The position numbers were made by a program, and so were the translations under genes. A DNA stretch of 64,000 nt from NCBI GenBank assembly GCA_013141125.1, contig JABFRO010000002.1, forward strand, positions 496,001 to 560,000, given 5' to 3'. Shown here piece after piece: positions 51,825 through 60,068 of the stretch (position 1 is its first letter; each line of letters opens with the position of its first letter). Origin of the DNA: Methylophilaceae bacterium (lineage in GTDB: Bacteria > Pseudomonadota > Gammaproteobacteria > Burkholderiales > Methylophilaceae). Under the pieces are notes generated by a model, which saw only the letters and a list, made by a program, of their open reading frames with translations, searched no databases and had not been told where the DNA came from.

Positions 51825-52647
51825 TACACCTCGTGACCAGGCGGCCGGGTTGCGCCGCATTATGGCGGGGCCGCAGCCCAGAGTTGTTTCCATACTTTCC
51901 GCTACCAATAGCGGTGATAAATCCCGCACTTTAAGCAATCTGGCGGTTTCATTGCGCCGAAATGGCAGTGATGTGTTGGTGGTCAATGCGGCCACTAATG
52001 CGCATGAGGTGCTGAAACAGTATGGCATTAATGGCTTGCCCAGTTTGATGGCGGTGGCGCAGAAAAAACGTGTGATGGAAGAGGCTATCCTGCTTTCGCC
52101 GCAAGGGTTTTATGTGGCGAATTTAATGGCGAATCATCAACTTACTACCGGCTTGGATGCCGCCGCCAGCCATGCTCTAAACAAGATATTTGAGTCATTG
52201 GCACATCACTATGATGTGGTTTTGGTCGATGCTGAACTTACAGCCGCCGACACCCTGCCACTGCAGATCATGAATGATAGCGAAATTATCATTGAGCTGA
52301 CGAATAAGGCTGAATCCATTAAACAAGCCTATCGTCTGATAAAACAGGTGTACTCGCAGTTGGGCAAACGCTCTTTTGGCATTCTGGTGACTAATGTCAA
52401 TGATACGCAGGCGCAAGACGTTTTTCGCAATCTGGCACAAGTGGCACGGCGTTATTTATCCATTGAATTAGAGTTCATGGGAGCTATTCCACCAGATGAG
52501 CATTTGAATCGCGCGACGCAACTTGGCCGCTCTGTAGTCGAGGCTTTTCCTATGGCTCTGGCAACCGCTGCATTCAAGGCACTAGCCAAGCGGCTGGGTT
52601 ATGCGCTTGGCACCCGCAATCAAAACGCACAACGTGCAGAAGCCTAA
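51817..52647 (+). CDS. flhG: FlhG/FleN-like MinD-family protein with altered P-loop
   Basis: This 276-residue protein aligns along its length with FleN, the FlhF-linked ATPase that limits flagellar number: IEQAYRLIK-like positions SIKQAYRLIKQV, RSFGILVTNVND, LSIELEFMGAIPPDEHLNRA and AFPMALATAAFKALAKRLG fit. The Walker A that normally reads GGKGGVGKT is here SATNSGDKSRT, lacking the signature lysine and glycines, and the DADLGLAN motif reads VNAATNAHE. The Walker B DVVLVDAE is kept. It probably does not hydrolyse ATP in the usual way. It has a strong ribosome site (GGAG) and sits between flhF and fliA. Confidence 0.85.
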   Translation: MVNTPRDQAAGLRRIMAGPQPRVVSILSATNSGDKSRTLSNLAVSLRRNGSDVLVVNAATNAHEVLKQYGINGLPSLMAVAQKKRVMEEAILLSPQGFYVANLMANHQLTTGLDAAASHALNKIFESLAHHYDVVLVDAELTAADTLPLQIMNDSEIIIELTNKAESIKQAYRLIKQVYSQLGKRSFGILVTNVNDTQAQDVFRNLAQVARRYLSIELEFMGAIPPDEHLNRATQLGRSVVEAFPMALATAAFKALAKRLGYALGTRNQNAQRAEA

Positions 52648-52715
52648 CCAACCTAAGTCCTGTTGCCTTGTAGCACAGGGATAATTTAGAAACTTGAACT
52701 TTTAGAGGCACTCCT

Positions 52716-53456
52716 ATGTACAACATGAAAGGCAAGTCAGCCGACTACAAAAATCAGTTGTTAAAACAACATGCATCTTTGGTGAAGAAGTTGGCCTACA
52801 GGCTTAAAGCCAGGCTGCCACCTAGTGTGGAGGTGGATGATCTAATTCAAGCCGGCATGATGGGCTTGTTGAGTGCGGTCAATAATTATGAAGATACGCA
52901 TGGTGCGCAATTTGAAACTTATGCCTCGCAACGCATTCAAGGTGCCATGCTAGATGAATTGCGCAGTGCAGATTGGCTGCCACGCAGCACACGCAAAAAA
53001 ATGCGTACAGTAGAAGTCGCGATCAATGCGCTAGAGCAAAAGTTGGGGCGCTCACCGAGTGAGGCTGAGGTGGCAAAACATCTTAATCTCTCAACCGATG
53101 AATATTTTGAGATGTTGGGCGATTGCGGCGGCCACCAGTTGGTTTACTACGAAGACTTTCATGATAGTGATGGCGGCGGCGATCACTTTCTGGATCGACA
53201 TGTGCAAGGGCAAGGTGGTGATCCTCTGCAAAGCTTGATGTCGGCAGGCTTTAAGGAGGCGCTGGTGAGCGTGATTGATGAACTGCCAGAGCGCGAAAAA
53301 TTATTGATGGCTTTATATTATGAACAGGAGCTGAATTTGAAGGAAATTGGCGCAGTGATGAAGGTTTCGGAATCGCGCGTTTGCCAATTGCACAGCCAGG
53401 CTGTAGCCAGATTGCGTGCAAAACTTAAAGAGCAGGCATGGACTGGGGCAGTTTAA
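52716..53456 (+). CDS. fliA: RNA polymerase sigma factor FliA (sigma-28)
   Basis: This 246-residue sigma factor transcribes late flagellar genes. Region 2 contains HASLVKKLAYRLKARLP and DDLIQAGMMGLLSAVNNYE, then YASQRIQGAMLDELRSADWL. Region 3 includes LGRSPSEAEVAKHLNLS, and region 4 has LPEREKLLMALYYEQEL, LKEIGAVMKVSESRVCQLHS. It follows flhG by 68 bases and overlaps motC by 19 bases. FlhDC probably controls it, and FlgM would restrain it. Confidence 0.97.
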   Translation: MYNMKGKSADYKNQLLKQHASLVKKLAYRLKARLPPSVEVDDLIQAGMMGLLSAVNNYEDTHGAQFETYASQRIQGAMLDELRSADWLPRSTRKKMRTVEVAINALEQKLGRSPSEAEVAKHLNLSTDEYFEMLGDCGGHQLVYYEDFHDSDGGGDHFLDRHVQGQGGDPLQSLMSAGFKEALVSVIDELPEREKLLMALYYEQELNLKEIGAVMKVSESRVCQLHSQAVARLRAKLKEQAWTGAV

Positions 53457-54178
53457 CTGGCCTTATTCTCGCAATCGCCGCGATCCTGCTCGGTCAGGCG
53501 GTTGAGGGGGGCAATGTAGGTTCGCTGCTACAACCGGCGGCTTTTATTATTGTTTTTTTTGGCACGCTAGGTGCGGTATTGCTGCAAACCAGTTTGTCAC
53601 ATTTTATCTTAAGTCTAAAAATGATGATGTGGGTGATTAATCCACCGCCCAGCGATAGACAAGCGCTCGCCAAACGCATCACCATGTGGAGCATCGTGGC
53701 GCGAAAAGAAGGTATTCTGAAACTGGAAAATTACATGAATGCTGAAAAGGATGTCTTCGTTAAAAAAATATTGCGGCTTATGATTGATGGTGTTTCTGCT
53801 GAAAAAATCCAGGATATTGGCGGTATTGATGTGGATATTTGGGATGCCAAATATCGTAATGCCGCAAAAGTATGGGATTCTGCCGGCGGTTATGCGCCTA
53901 CAGTAGGCATTCTTGGTGCCGTATTGGGATTGATTCATGTCATGGAAAATCTGTCTGATCCCACTTTATTGGGAAGCGGTATTGCGGTGGCTTTTGTCGC
54001 CACTATTTATGGCATTGGTTTGGCTAATCTGTTTTTTTTACCGATTGCCTACAAGCTCCGTTCGCACATTCAGCTGGAAGTCGGGCGGCGGGAAATGGTG
54101 ATAGATGCCATGTGTTGCATTGCCAATGGCGAGCATCCGCGTGTGATCGAAGAGCGCTTGGCCAGCTATGAGCTTTGA
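53438..54178 (+). CDS. motC: Flagellar motor stator protein MotC (MotA family)
   Basis: This 246-residue MotA/PomA-type stator subunit has four helices: LTGLILAIAAILLGQAVEG, PAAFIIVFFGTLGAVLLQ, YAPTVGILGAVLGLIHVME and GSGIAVAFVATIYGIGLANL. The cytoplasmic loop between helices 2 and 3 is the rotor-contact region. It starts inside fliA with GAGCAG upstream and is followed by motD after 34 bases. It is the MotC-type second stator set that sits after fliA in several beta- and gammaproteobacteria. The FlhDC-type cell may also have a separate motAB. Confidence 0.94.
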   Translation: MDWGSLTGLILAIAAILLGQAVEGGNVGSLLQPAAFIIVFFGTLGAVLLQTSLSHFILSLKMMMWVINPPPSDRQALAKRITMWSIVARKEGILKLENYMNAEKDVFVKKILRLMIDGVSAEKIQDIGGIDVDIWDAKYRNAAKVWDSAGGYAPTVGILGAVLGLIHVMENLSDPTLLGSGIAVAFVATIYGIGLANLFFLPIAYKLRSHIQLEVGRREMVIDAMCCIANGEHPRVIEERLASYEL

Positions 54179-54212
54179 GTGTTATGGCGTTAATTGAGTA
54201 CGGACTGACAAA

Positions 54213-55025
54213 ATGAGACGACGAAAAAAATTTGAAATGGAACGTGAAAATCACGAGCGCTGGTTGGTGTCGTATGCGGATTTCATTACTTTGTTGTTTG
54301 CTTTTTTTGTGGTGATGTATGCCATGTCTTCAGTAAACCAGGGTAAATACAAAGTATTGACCAATGCCCTGGGTAGCGCGTTTAAAACTGGCGACAGCAG
54401 CGATTTCCAGCCGCATGATGCGAATAAGAATGCGCAGCAATTTGGCAGCATAGACCGCCAATTTTCTGCGGCTGGTACATCGTTCATTCGGCCTTTTCCC
54501 ACGCTCAAACGTCAAAATGCGCAGTTGGCGCAGGAAAAAGAAAAAATGACCGCTATGACGACCAATTTGACCCGGGTATTGGCACCGCTGGTCAACGAGG
54601 GCAAAGTAAATATTATGCAAAATAGCCGTGGTCTGCGCATTGATATTCAAAGTAGCGCTTTATTTTCAGCGGGTTCAGCAGAAATTAATGCCCTATCCAT
54701 AGCGCCATTGCAAGCGGTTGCGCAAACCTTGCTGGATAGCCCGTATGCCATACAGGTGGAAGGCCATACCGATAACACGCCGATTCATAATGATTTGTTT
54801 TTCTCCAATTGGGAGCTATCCGCCGTCCGCGCCAGCAGTGTGGTGCGTTTGTTTTCGCTGGCTGGCATAGGTGAATCGCGATTAAGTGCCATTGGTTACG
54901 GCTCCGCCCAACCGCTAACGTCTGATCAAACTGAAGAAGCGCGCGCCAGGAACCGTAGAGTATCCATTATGGTGTTGTACAACACTCTGGAATCACACTC
55001 TGGAATCAGCCAGGGCAATAATTAA
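54213..55025 (+). CDS. motD: Flagellar motor stator protein MotD (MotB family)
   Basis: This 270-residue protein has the typical MotB start RRRKKFEMERENHERWLVS, a single helix YADFITLLFAFFVVMYAMSS with the proton-binding Asp in ADF, and a C-terminal OmpA peptidoglycan-binding domain (about 140-255) with VEGHTDNTPI, NWELSAVRASSVVR and GYGSAQP and RARNRRVSI. It forms a stator with MotC. The last codons contain an exact 13-base tandem repeat that changes the frame of the tail. Confidence 0.94.
   Translation: MRRRKKFEMERENHERWLVSYADFITLLFAFFVVMYAMSSVNQGKYKVLTNALGSAFKTGDSSDFQPHDANKNAQQFGSIDRQFSAAGTSFIRPFPTLKRQNAQLAQEKEKMTAMTTNLTRVLAPLVNEGKVNIMQNSRGLRIDIQSSALFSAGSAEINALSIAPLQAVAQTLLDSPYAIQVEGHTDNTPIHNDLFFSNWELSAVRASSVVRLFSLAGIGESRLSAIGYGSAQPLTSDQTEEARARNRRVSIMVLYNTLESHSGISQGNN
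54982..55007 (+). repeat. 13-base tandem duplication at the end of motD
   Basis: Two adjacent copies of ACACTCTGGAATC. Thirteen is not a multiple of three, so the second copy is read in another frame (LESHSGISQGNN). The repeat alters only the last residues, after the OmpA domain. Confidence 0.8.
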
Positions 55026-55103
55026 ATAATGCGTAAAAAAATTTTCAATGAAGACAAAACCAAAATTTAAAATCCGGAATTAACATCAAGTAAGGACAAA
55101 ATC

Positions 55104-56315
55104 ATGCACGATCAAGCTTTTATAGGGCGTCAGCCCATACTGAATGCCAAGCAACATATTATTGGTTATGAGCTTTTTTTTCGCCACAGCGCAGAAGCGA
55201 ATGATGCGGTGCTGGAAAACGACCTCAAAGCCAGTGCGCGTGTTTTGGTGAACACTTTGAATGATATGGGTGCACAGTGGTTGCTTGGCGATAAATTAGC
55301 CTTTATCAATGTTAATGAAGAAATGCTGCATAGTGAGTTTCTTGAGCTTTTGCCACCGGAGCGCACAGTGCTGGAGATTCTGAAAAACGTTGTGCCTAGC
55401 GATACTGTTATTGCGCGCTGCAAAGAGCTACGCACACAAGGTTTTCATCTTGCTCTGGATGGCTGTGAGCTGGCTGAAAGTACGGCCCTTTTGGCCTTGG
55501 CCAGTTACCTGAAGGTAGATACGCTGGCACTAGGCTTGGCGCGCGCGGCGGTGATTTTCAATCAATACCATACGCCCAACCTAAAGTTAGTGGCCGAGAA
55601 AGTAGAAACGCGCACACAGCAAGAGGCTTTGCAAAAACTAGGCTTTCAATATTTCCAAGGATTTTATTTCGCGCACCCGGAAACACTTTCCGCCAGGATT
55701 ATCAACCCGGCTTACAGTGCTGTACTTAATTTGCTAAATCTGGTTAGCCGTGACGCGGAAAATCATGAAATTGAAACCGGCTTTAAACTGGATGCCGCCT
55801 TATCCTACAAGTTATTGCGCTATATTAATTCCATCGGTTTTGGGCTTTCCTGTGAAATTCAATCCATCAATCACGCTTTGTCCATTTTAGGTAGAAAGCA
55901 GCTTTATCGCTGGCTCACGCTGCTGATGGTGACTGCCGGGAAAAACGCCGCTACCTCCGCGTTGATGAAAACTTCGATTACGCGTGGACGCTTTACCGAA
56001 CTACTGGGCGAGAGTTATTTTGATAAACAAGGTAAAGATAATCTGTTTATCGTGGGTATTTTTTCCCTGTTGGATAGTATCTTGGAAATGCCAATGGAGC
56101 TGGTTTTAGAAAAAATGCAACTGCCAGAAACCATCAGCGAAGCACTGCTTAATCGGGAAGGGATTTACGGGCCATTTTTGCAATTGGCAGAAGCCTGCGA
56201 AGAGGCGAATACCCCGCGTGTGGTTAACTTGGCCGAGTCCTTGCAGCTTGATCCCAGTCAAGTGAATGATCATCACATTGCAGCACTGGCGTGGGTTGAA
56301 ACGCTAGGCATTTAA
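55104..56315 (+). CDS. EAL-like and HDOD domain protein (YuxH/CdgJ family)
   Basis: This 403-residue protein has an N-terminal degenerate EAL domain (about 1-200), starting FIGRQPILNAKQHIIGYELF and having LALDGCE where active enzymes have a DDFG motif, so catalysis is unlikely. The C-terminal HDOD domain (about 200-395) contains LDAALSYKLLRYINSIGF and INHALSILGRKQLYRWL. The CdgJ-type arrangement is known to affect motility. It begins 78 bases after motD on the same strand, with AAGGA upstream, and is followed by another HDOD gene, which points to a shared motility or signalling role. Confidence 0.92.
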   Translation: MHDQAFIGRQPILNAKQHIIGYELFFRHSAEANDAVLENDLKASARVLVNTLNDMGAQWLLGDKLAFINVNEEMLHSEFLELLPPERTVLEILKNVVPSDTVIARCKELRTQGFHLALDGCELAESTALLALASYLKVDTLALGLARAAVIFNQYHTPNLKLVAEKVETRTQQEALQKLGFQYFQGFYFAHPETLSARIINPAYSAVLNLLNLVSRDAENHEIETGFKLDAALSYKLLRYINSIGFGLSCEIQSINHALSILGRKQLYRWLTLLMVTAGKNAATSALMKTSITRGRFTELLGESYFDKQGKDNLFIVGIFSLLDSILEMPMELVLEKMQLPETISEALLNREGIYGPFLQLAEACEEANTPRVVNLAESLQLDPSQVNDHHIAALAWVETLGI

Positions 56316-56365
56316 CATTGCGCGTAAATTGAATTCCTGATCTCGTGAATAAAGGAAATTTTGAA

Positions 56366-57196
56366 ATGGCCTCAACTCCACATGACTTGCCTTCCTGGGT
56401 GGATTTTTTAAGCCACGCAGAAATACCTGTGCTTAAGCATAGCGCGCGTGAAATTAATCACTTGCAAGCGGATGAAGAGGCGGTAACGGCGCGCGGACTG
56501 ACTAACATTGTCAATCATGATCCGTTGATGGCATTTCGTGTTTTGCGCTATATGCAAAACCATAAGCGCAAAAATCAATTGCAGGATCTGGTGTTGGTTG
56601 AGCAAGCCATCATGATGATGGGCATCACCACATTTTTTAGAGATTTAGCGCCGCAGCCATTGGTCGAAGCGGTTCTGAAAACCAATTTGCCAGCGTTAAC
56701 GCAGTTGTTACGCCTGATTAATCGCGCTAATCGTGCGGCACATTATGCGTTTGAATGGGGCGTGATGTTGCGTGATTTGCATGTGGATGAAGTAAGAGTC
56801 GCCGCACTTTTGCATGATCTGGCAGAAGTTTTAATGTGGTGCTTTGCTCCGGAACAAATGACGCTCATACACGATAAACAACTTGCCGATAAAAATTTGC
56901 GTAGCCATCAAGTTCAGCAGGAGGTTTTTGGTTTTAAATTGTCTGATCTGCAACTTCGGTTGATTGAAGTCTGTCAGTTGCCGCCTTTGTTAGCCAAATT
57001 AATGAACGACTCGACATGCAGTGAGCAACAGGTAAAAAATGTCGCGTTAGCGGTGAATCTCGCGCGCCATTCTGCCAACGGCTGGCAAGATGCGGCACTC
57101 CCTGATGATTATCGTGATATTGCCGATTTATTGCGTATAGATACAGCCAAGGCCATGCAAATAGTAGGTGCCAAGCCGGAAATCACGGCTGTGTAA
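56366..57196 (+). CDS. HDOD domain protein
   Basis: This 276-residue protein starts at ATG 56366 (MASTPHDLPSWVDFLSHAE), with AAGGA upstream; a GTG seven codons earlier is less likely. The HDOD-type segment includes LTNIVNHDPLMAFRVLRYMQ and AIMMMGITTFFRDLAP, with an HD-like pair at ALLHDLAEVLMW and further helices. HDOD domains are usually non-enzymatic signal modules. It lies 50 bases after the EAL-HDOD gene and is closed by a strong terminator, so the two may share a transcript. Confidence 0.9.
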   Translation: MASTPHDLPSWVDFLSHAEIPVLKHSAREINHLQADEEAVTARGLTNIVNHDPLMAFRVLRYMQNHKRKNQLQDLVLVEQAIMMMGITTFFRDLAPQPLVEAVLKTNLPALTQLLRLINRANRAAHYAFEWGVMLRDLHVDEVRVAALLHDLAEVLMWCFAPEQMTLIHDKQLADKNLRSHQVQQEVFGFKLSDLQLRLIEVCQLPPLLAKLMNDSTCSEQQVKNVALAVNLARHSANGWQDAALPDDYRDIADLLRIDTAKAMQIVGAKPEITAV

Positions 57197-57221
57197 ATTT
57201 AGCTAGAAGCCAGACTTACAA

Positions 57222-57253
57222 AAAAGCTGCTCTGAATTTTAGAGCAGTTTTTT
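57222..57253 (+). terminator. Rho-independent terminator after the HDOD gene
   Basis: CTGCTCT and AGAGCAG flank a 7-base loop and are followed by six Ts. It lies about 30 bases after the HDOD stop codon and closes the signalling gene pair. Confidence 0.92.
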
Positions 57254-57280
57254 GTTTATATGAGGTAAAATCAAAAAATC

Positions 57281-57325
57281 CAAGAGAACTTGGCAAACAA
57301 GAGAACTTGGCAAAAAAGAACTAGG
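57281..57325. repeat. Tandem 17-base repeats upstream of the TPR gene
   Basis: Two exact head-to-tail copies of CAAGAGAACTTGGCAAA (57281-57297 and 57298-57314) are followed by a degenerate third. Each copy contains the short palindrome CAAG-AGAA-CTTG. It could be a repeated operator. Confidence 0.7.
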
Positions 57326-57404
57326 TACATGTGCATTGATTACTTACTTTTTCTTTAAGCTTTTGATTTCTCCTCTATATCAATATTTATTCAGGAATAA
57401 CGTT

Positions 57405-58187
57405 ATGCAACCCAACATCCATAGCACTCCACTCAATGCGTTTGATTTGAATTTACTTCCTGCGGATGCGCGGCAAACGGATTCGGATGCTTTCAAATTG
57501 GCTGTCATGAGCCATTACGCCAAGCTACATGCAGATAAAGGTGAAACGACTTTAGTGATTGTTGAGAATGAAGATATTACTGTATTTAGCTGGGAAGGCA
57601 CTGTGGAGCCTATGGATTATGTCCTGGAATTGCTCAACTCCGGGCGTTTTATAGATGCGGTGCGTCTGTTGCGTAGCATTACCTTTTCTCAGCCTGATAA
57701 TACCCCAGCCTTTTTTAACCTGGGAATCGCTAATTTGGAAAGTGGCAATTTTGATGAGGCGGTTATTAATCTGGAAAAAGCCGTGGAGCTGGATCCCTCG
57801 CTGAGTGATGCCTGGTTTGGTATTGGCATGGGCAAATTAAAACAGGAAGATACTGCGGCTGCTATTGATGCGTTGATTATGGCAGTCAAAACCGACCCGG
57901 AAAATTCTTATGCACAGCGCAATTTGGCTGGGCTGCTGAACAAGGAAGGCCGATTTGAAGAATCACTATCTCACTATCTGGCCGTGAGTGAAAAGCTACC
58001 GAATGACCCGCAAGTGATTTTCGGAGTAGCGCAATGTCTGGAGATTATCGAAGGCGAAGGAAATCTGGAAAAAGCAGACGTGTTATATGCAAAATTAATC
58101 AAGGACTTCCCAGCATTGCGCGCCACTGAATTTGCTGGTGAGGCGCGTGCCAGAATTGCGGAAAAATTGGGTAAAAAATCCAGCTGA
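57405..58187 (+). CDS. TPR repeat protein
   Basis: This 260-residue protein starts at ATG 57405 (MQPNIHSTPLNAFDLNLLP), with CAGGAA upstream; the frame extends into a region without coding features. The first 95 residues are not a recognised domain. From about residue 96 there are three to four tetratricopeptide repeats (for example NTPAFFNLGIANLESGNFDE, AVINLEKAVELDPSLSDAWF and SYAQRNLAGLLNKEGRFEES), so it is a scaffold or adaptor. It has its own terminator-isolated promoter region with tandem repeats and converges with the aldolase gene. Confidence 0.88.
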   Translation: MQPNIHSTPLNAFDLNLLPADARQTDSDAFKLAVMSHYAKLHADKGETTLVIVENEDITVFSWEGTVEPMDYVLELLNSGRFIDAVRLLRSITFSQPDNTPAFFNLGIANLESGNFDEAVINLEKAVELDPSLSDAWFGIGMGKLKQEDTAAAIDALIMAVKTDPENSYAQRNLAGLLNKEGRFEESLSHYLAVSEKLPNDPQVIFGVAQCLEIIEGEGNLEKADVLYAKLIKDFPALRATEFAGEARARIAEKLGKKSS

Positions 58188-58201
58188 TTTTTGTTGATCC
58201 T

Positions 58202-58226
58202 TACCGCCTTTGGGATGGAGGCGGTA
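58202..58226. terminator. Hairpin between the converging TPR and aldolase genes
   Basis: TACCGCC and GGCGGTA are separated by 11 bases. No clear T-run follows on either strand, so terminator activity is uncertain. Confidence 0.35.
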
Positions 58227-58236
58227 GTGGTTATGT

Positions 58237-58884
58237 TTACTTTTGATTGGTTTCACACCAGCGTCCATAGCCTTTGAACTGTTCAAACACCTGTTCCATC
58301 TCTTGCGTGCTCAGCAGCACCGGTTGACCAACTTGCTGGGCACGCCAGTATTGCTCACACAGATTTTCCACTTCCACGGCTATAGCCAGCGCTTGATCCA
58401 AATCGCTACCCAATGCAATCATGCCATGATTGGCGAGCAAGCAAGCTTTGCGCCTTTGCAGCGCATGCAAGGCGTGATCCGATAAGGCTTGTGTGCCAAA
58501 CAGCGCATAAGGTGCACAGCGTATACTATCGCCACCTGCCAACGCGATCATGTAATGAAACGGTGGAATATCCTGATGCAAACAAGCTAGCGTGGTTGCA
58601 AACATGGAGTGGGTATGAATCACCGCGCCAATTTCAGGCCGTGACCGTAAAATGTCGCGATGAAAGCGCCACTCACTGGAAGGCTGGCGTTCGCCTTGCC
58701 ATGTCCCTGAAAAATCCATCCATACCAAATCTTCCACTGTCATGTCTTCAGCGGCTATGCCGGATGGCGTAATCAGATAACCAGTTTCAGTGCGTGCGCT
58801 TACGTTGCCAGCGGTGCCCTTATTCAAGCCGGAGGCCGATAGATTTCTGGCGGTTAGTAGTAATTTTTCACGTAGTTTATGCAT
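58237..58884 (-). CDS. Class II aldolase, L-fuculose-phosphate-aldolase-like (Ald2-type)
   Basis: This 215-residue zinc-dependent aldolase starts at 58884 (MHKLREKLLLTARNLSASGL); the upstream frame overlaps mtnA and is not used. It is close to E. coli FucA: GLNKGTAGNVSAR, LITPSGI, PSSEWRFH with the catalytic Glu, AVIHTHSMFATT with zinc ligands, HYMIALAGG and CAPYALFGT, and LLANHGMIALG. It begins only 4 bases after the mtnA stop. In the DHAP shunt such an aldolase splits 5-(methylthio)- or 5-deoxy-ribulose 1-phosphate into DHAP and an aldehyde. The methionine-salvage dehydratase MtnB belongs to the same superfamily but lacks this FucA-like pattern. Confidence 0.88.
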   Translation of the reverse strand: MHKLREKLLLTARNLSASGLNKGTAGNVSARTETGYLITPSGIAAEDMTVEDLVWMDFSGTWQGERQPSSEWRFHRDILRSRPEIGAVIHTHSMFATTLACLHQDIPPFHYMIALAGGDSIRCAPYALFGTQALSDHALHALQRRKACLLANHGMIALGSDLDQALAIAVEVENLCEQYWRAQQVGQPVLLSTQEMEQVFEQFKGYGRWCETNQK

Positions 58885-58888
58885 GATT

Positions 58889-59995
58889 TTAATTTTCAGG
58901 GAAAAGGGTCGCCAAATCAGACGGCGCACAAACTCCGCGTTCAGTGATAATGCCGGTGACCAGGCGGGCAGGGGTAATGTCAAAGGCAGGATTGGCGGCA
59001 CGGCTTCCTGTCGGTAATACATTCACGCTGGCTAGTGTGCCATCCGCCAAACGCCCCGTGATATAGGCCACCTCGTCTTCACTACGCGCTTCAATCTCGA
59101 TTTCGTGACCATGCGTGATGTTCCAATCTATGCTGGGGGATGGTGCGGCCACGTAAAACGGTATGTGGTTATCAAAGGCCGCTAGCGCTTTGAGATAAGT
59201 ACCGATTTTATTGCACACATCCCCGTTTTTAGTGACGCGATCTGCCCCCACAATGACCATATCTACCTGCCCCAGTTGCATTAAATGACCACCGGCATTA
59301 TCGGTAATTACTGTATGCGCAATACCGTGTTGTCGCAGCTCCCAAGCGGTCAGGCTGGCACCCTGATTACGTGGACGTGTTTCATCGACCCAAACATGTA
59401 AGGTAATGCCAGCCTCAAACGCGGCATAAATAGGTGCAAGTGCCGTGCCCCAATCGACAGTCGCCAGCCAGCCAGCATTGCAATGGGTGAGTATATTCAG
59501 GGTGTTGGTACTGGTGCGATTCTGATGGCGTGCAGAAAGCGCCTGCAATAGGGTTAGGCCACGCTGCGCAATCGCCTGATTTAAAGCCACATCTTCATTG
59601 CAAATCAAAGCCGCTTCAGCCCATGCGGTGGCAACACGCTGTTCGGGGGGGAGCGCTTGCAAATGACTCAACATACGCTGCACCGCCCAGCGCAGATTAA
59701 CAGCGGTAGGGCGGCTTGCCAGCAGCGTTTTGGCCGTGTAATCAAGATGAATATTACTGGCATCTTCTTGCATTGCCAGCGCTACTCCATAGGCGGCCGC
59801 TGCGCCTATCAGTGGGGCACCGCGCACTTGCATGGTCATAATGGCGGTGACCATTTCTTGTAAAGTACTTAATCTGCGTATTTCAAAACGATGCGGCAAC
59901 AAGGTTTGGTCGATAATTTTAACCGCTTGATCATTCATATTTCCACAACTGGAGTCAAGCCAAATACTTCGGTAATTTTCATTATTAATTTGCAT
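58889..59995 (-). CDS. mtnA: S-methyl-5-thioribose-1-phosphate isomerase
   Basis: This 368-residue isomerase of the eIF-2B-like family converts methylthioribose 1-phosphate (or deoxyribose analogue) to the ribulose form. RSIWLDSS and MQVRGAPLIGAAAAYG start the domain, the catalytic Cys is in LTHCNAGWLAT, and the Asp in VGADRVTKNGDVCNKIGTY. The ATG at 59995 (MQINNENYRS) has AAGG upstream; the frame extends to 60043 but without support. It precedes the aldolase gene, with which it forms a two-gene salvage operon. No mtnP or mtnK is in the window. Confidence 0.95.
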   Translation of the reverse strand: MQINNENYRSIWLDSSCGNMNDQAVKIIDQTLLPHRFEIRRLSTLQEMVTAIMTMQVRGAPLIGAAAAYGVALAMQEDASNIHLDYTAKTLLASRPTAVNLRWAVQRMLSHLQALPPEQRVATAWAEAALICNEDVALNQAIAQRGLTLLQALSARHQNRTSTNTLNILTHCNAGWLATVDWGTALAPIYAAFEAGITLHVWVDETRPRNQGASLTAWELRQHGIAHTVITDNAGGHLMQLGQVDMVIVGADRVTKNGDVCNKIGTYLKALAAFDNHIPFYVAAPSPSIDWNITHGHEIEIEARSEDEVAYITGRLADGTLASVNVLPTGSRAANPAFDITPARLVTGIITERGVCAPSDLATLFPEN

Positions 59996-60033
59996 AATAC
60001 CTTGCAACTTCAATTGATTTAGGTTCTTTTTCA

Positions 60034-60068
60034 TCATCCACAAATACTGTGGATAACTCTGTGGATTG
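60034..60068. promoter_or_regulatory. Cluster of DnaA-box-like sites upstream of mtnA
   Basis: TCATCCACA (60034-60042, one mismatch), TGTGGATAA (60048-60056, exact on the minus strand) and TGTGGATTG (60060-60068, two mismatches) lie within 35 bases. The first two form a 7-bp inverted repeat around AATAC. An AT-rich stretch follows from about 60090 to 60180. Confidence 0.5.
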
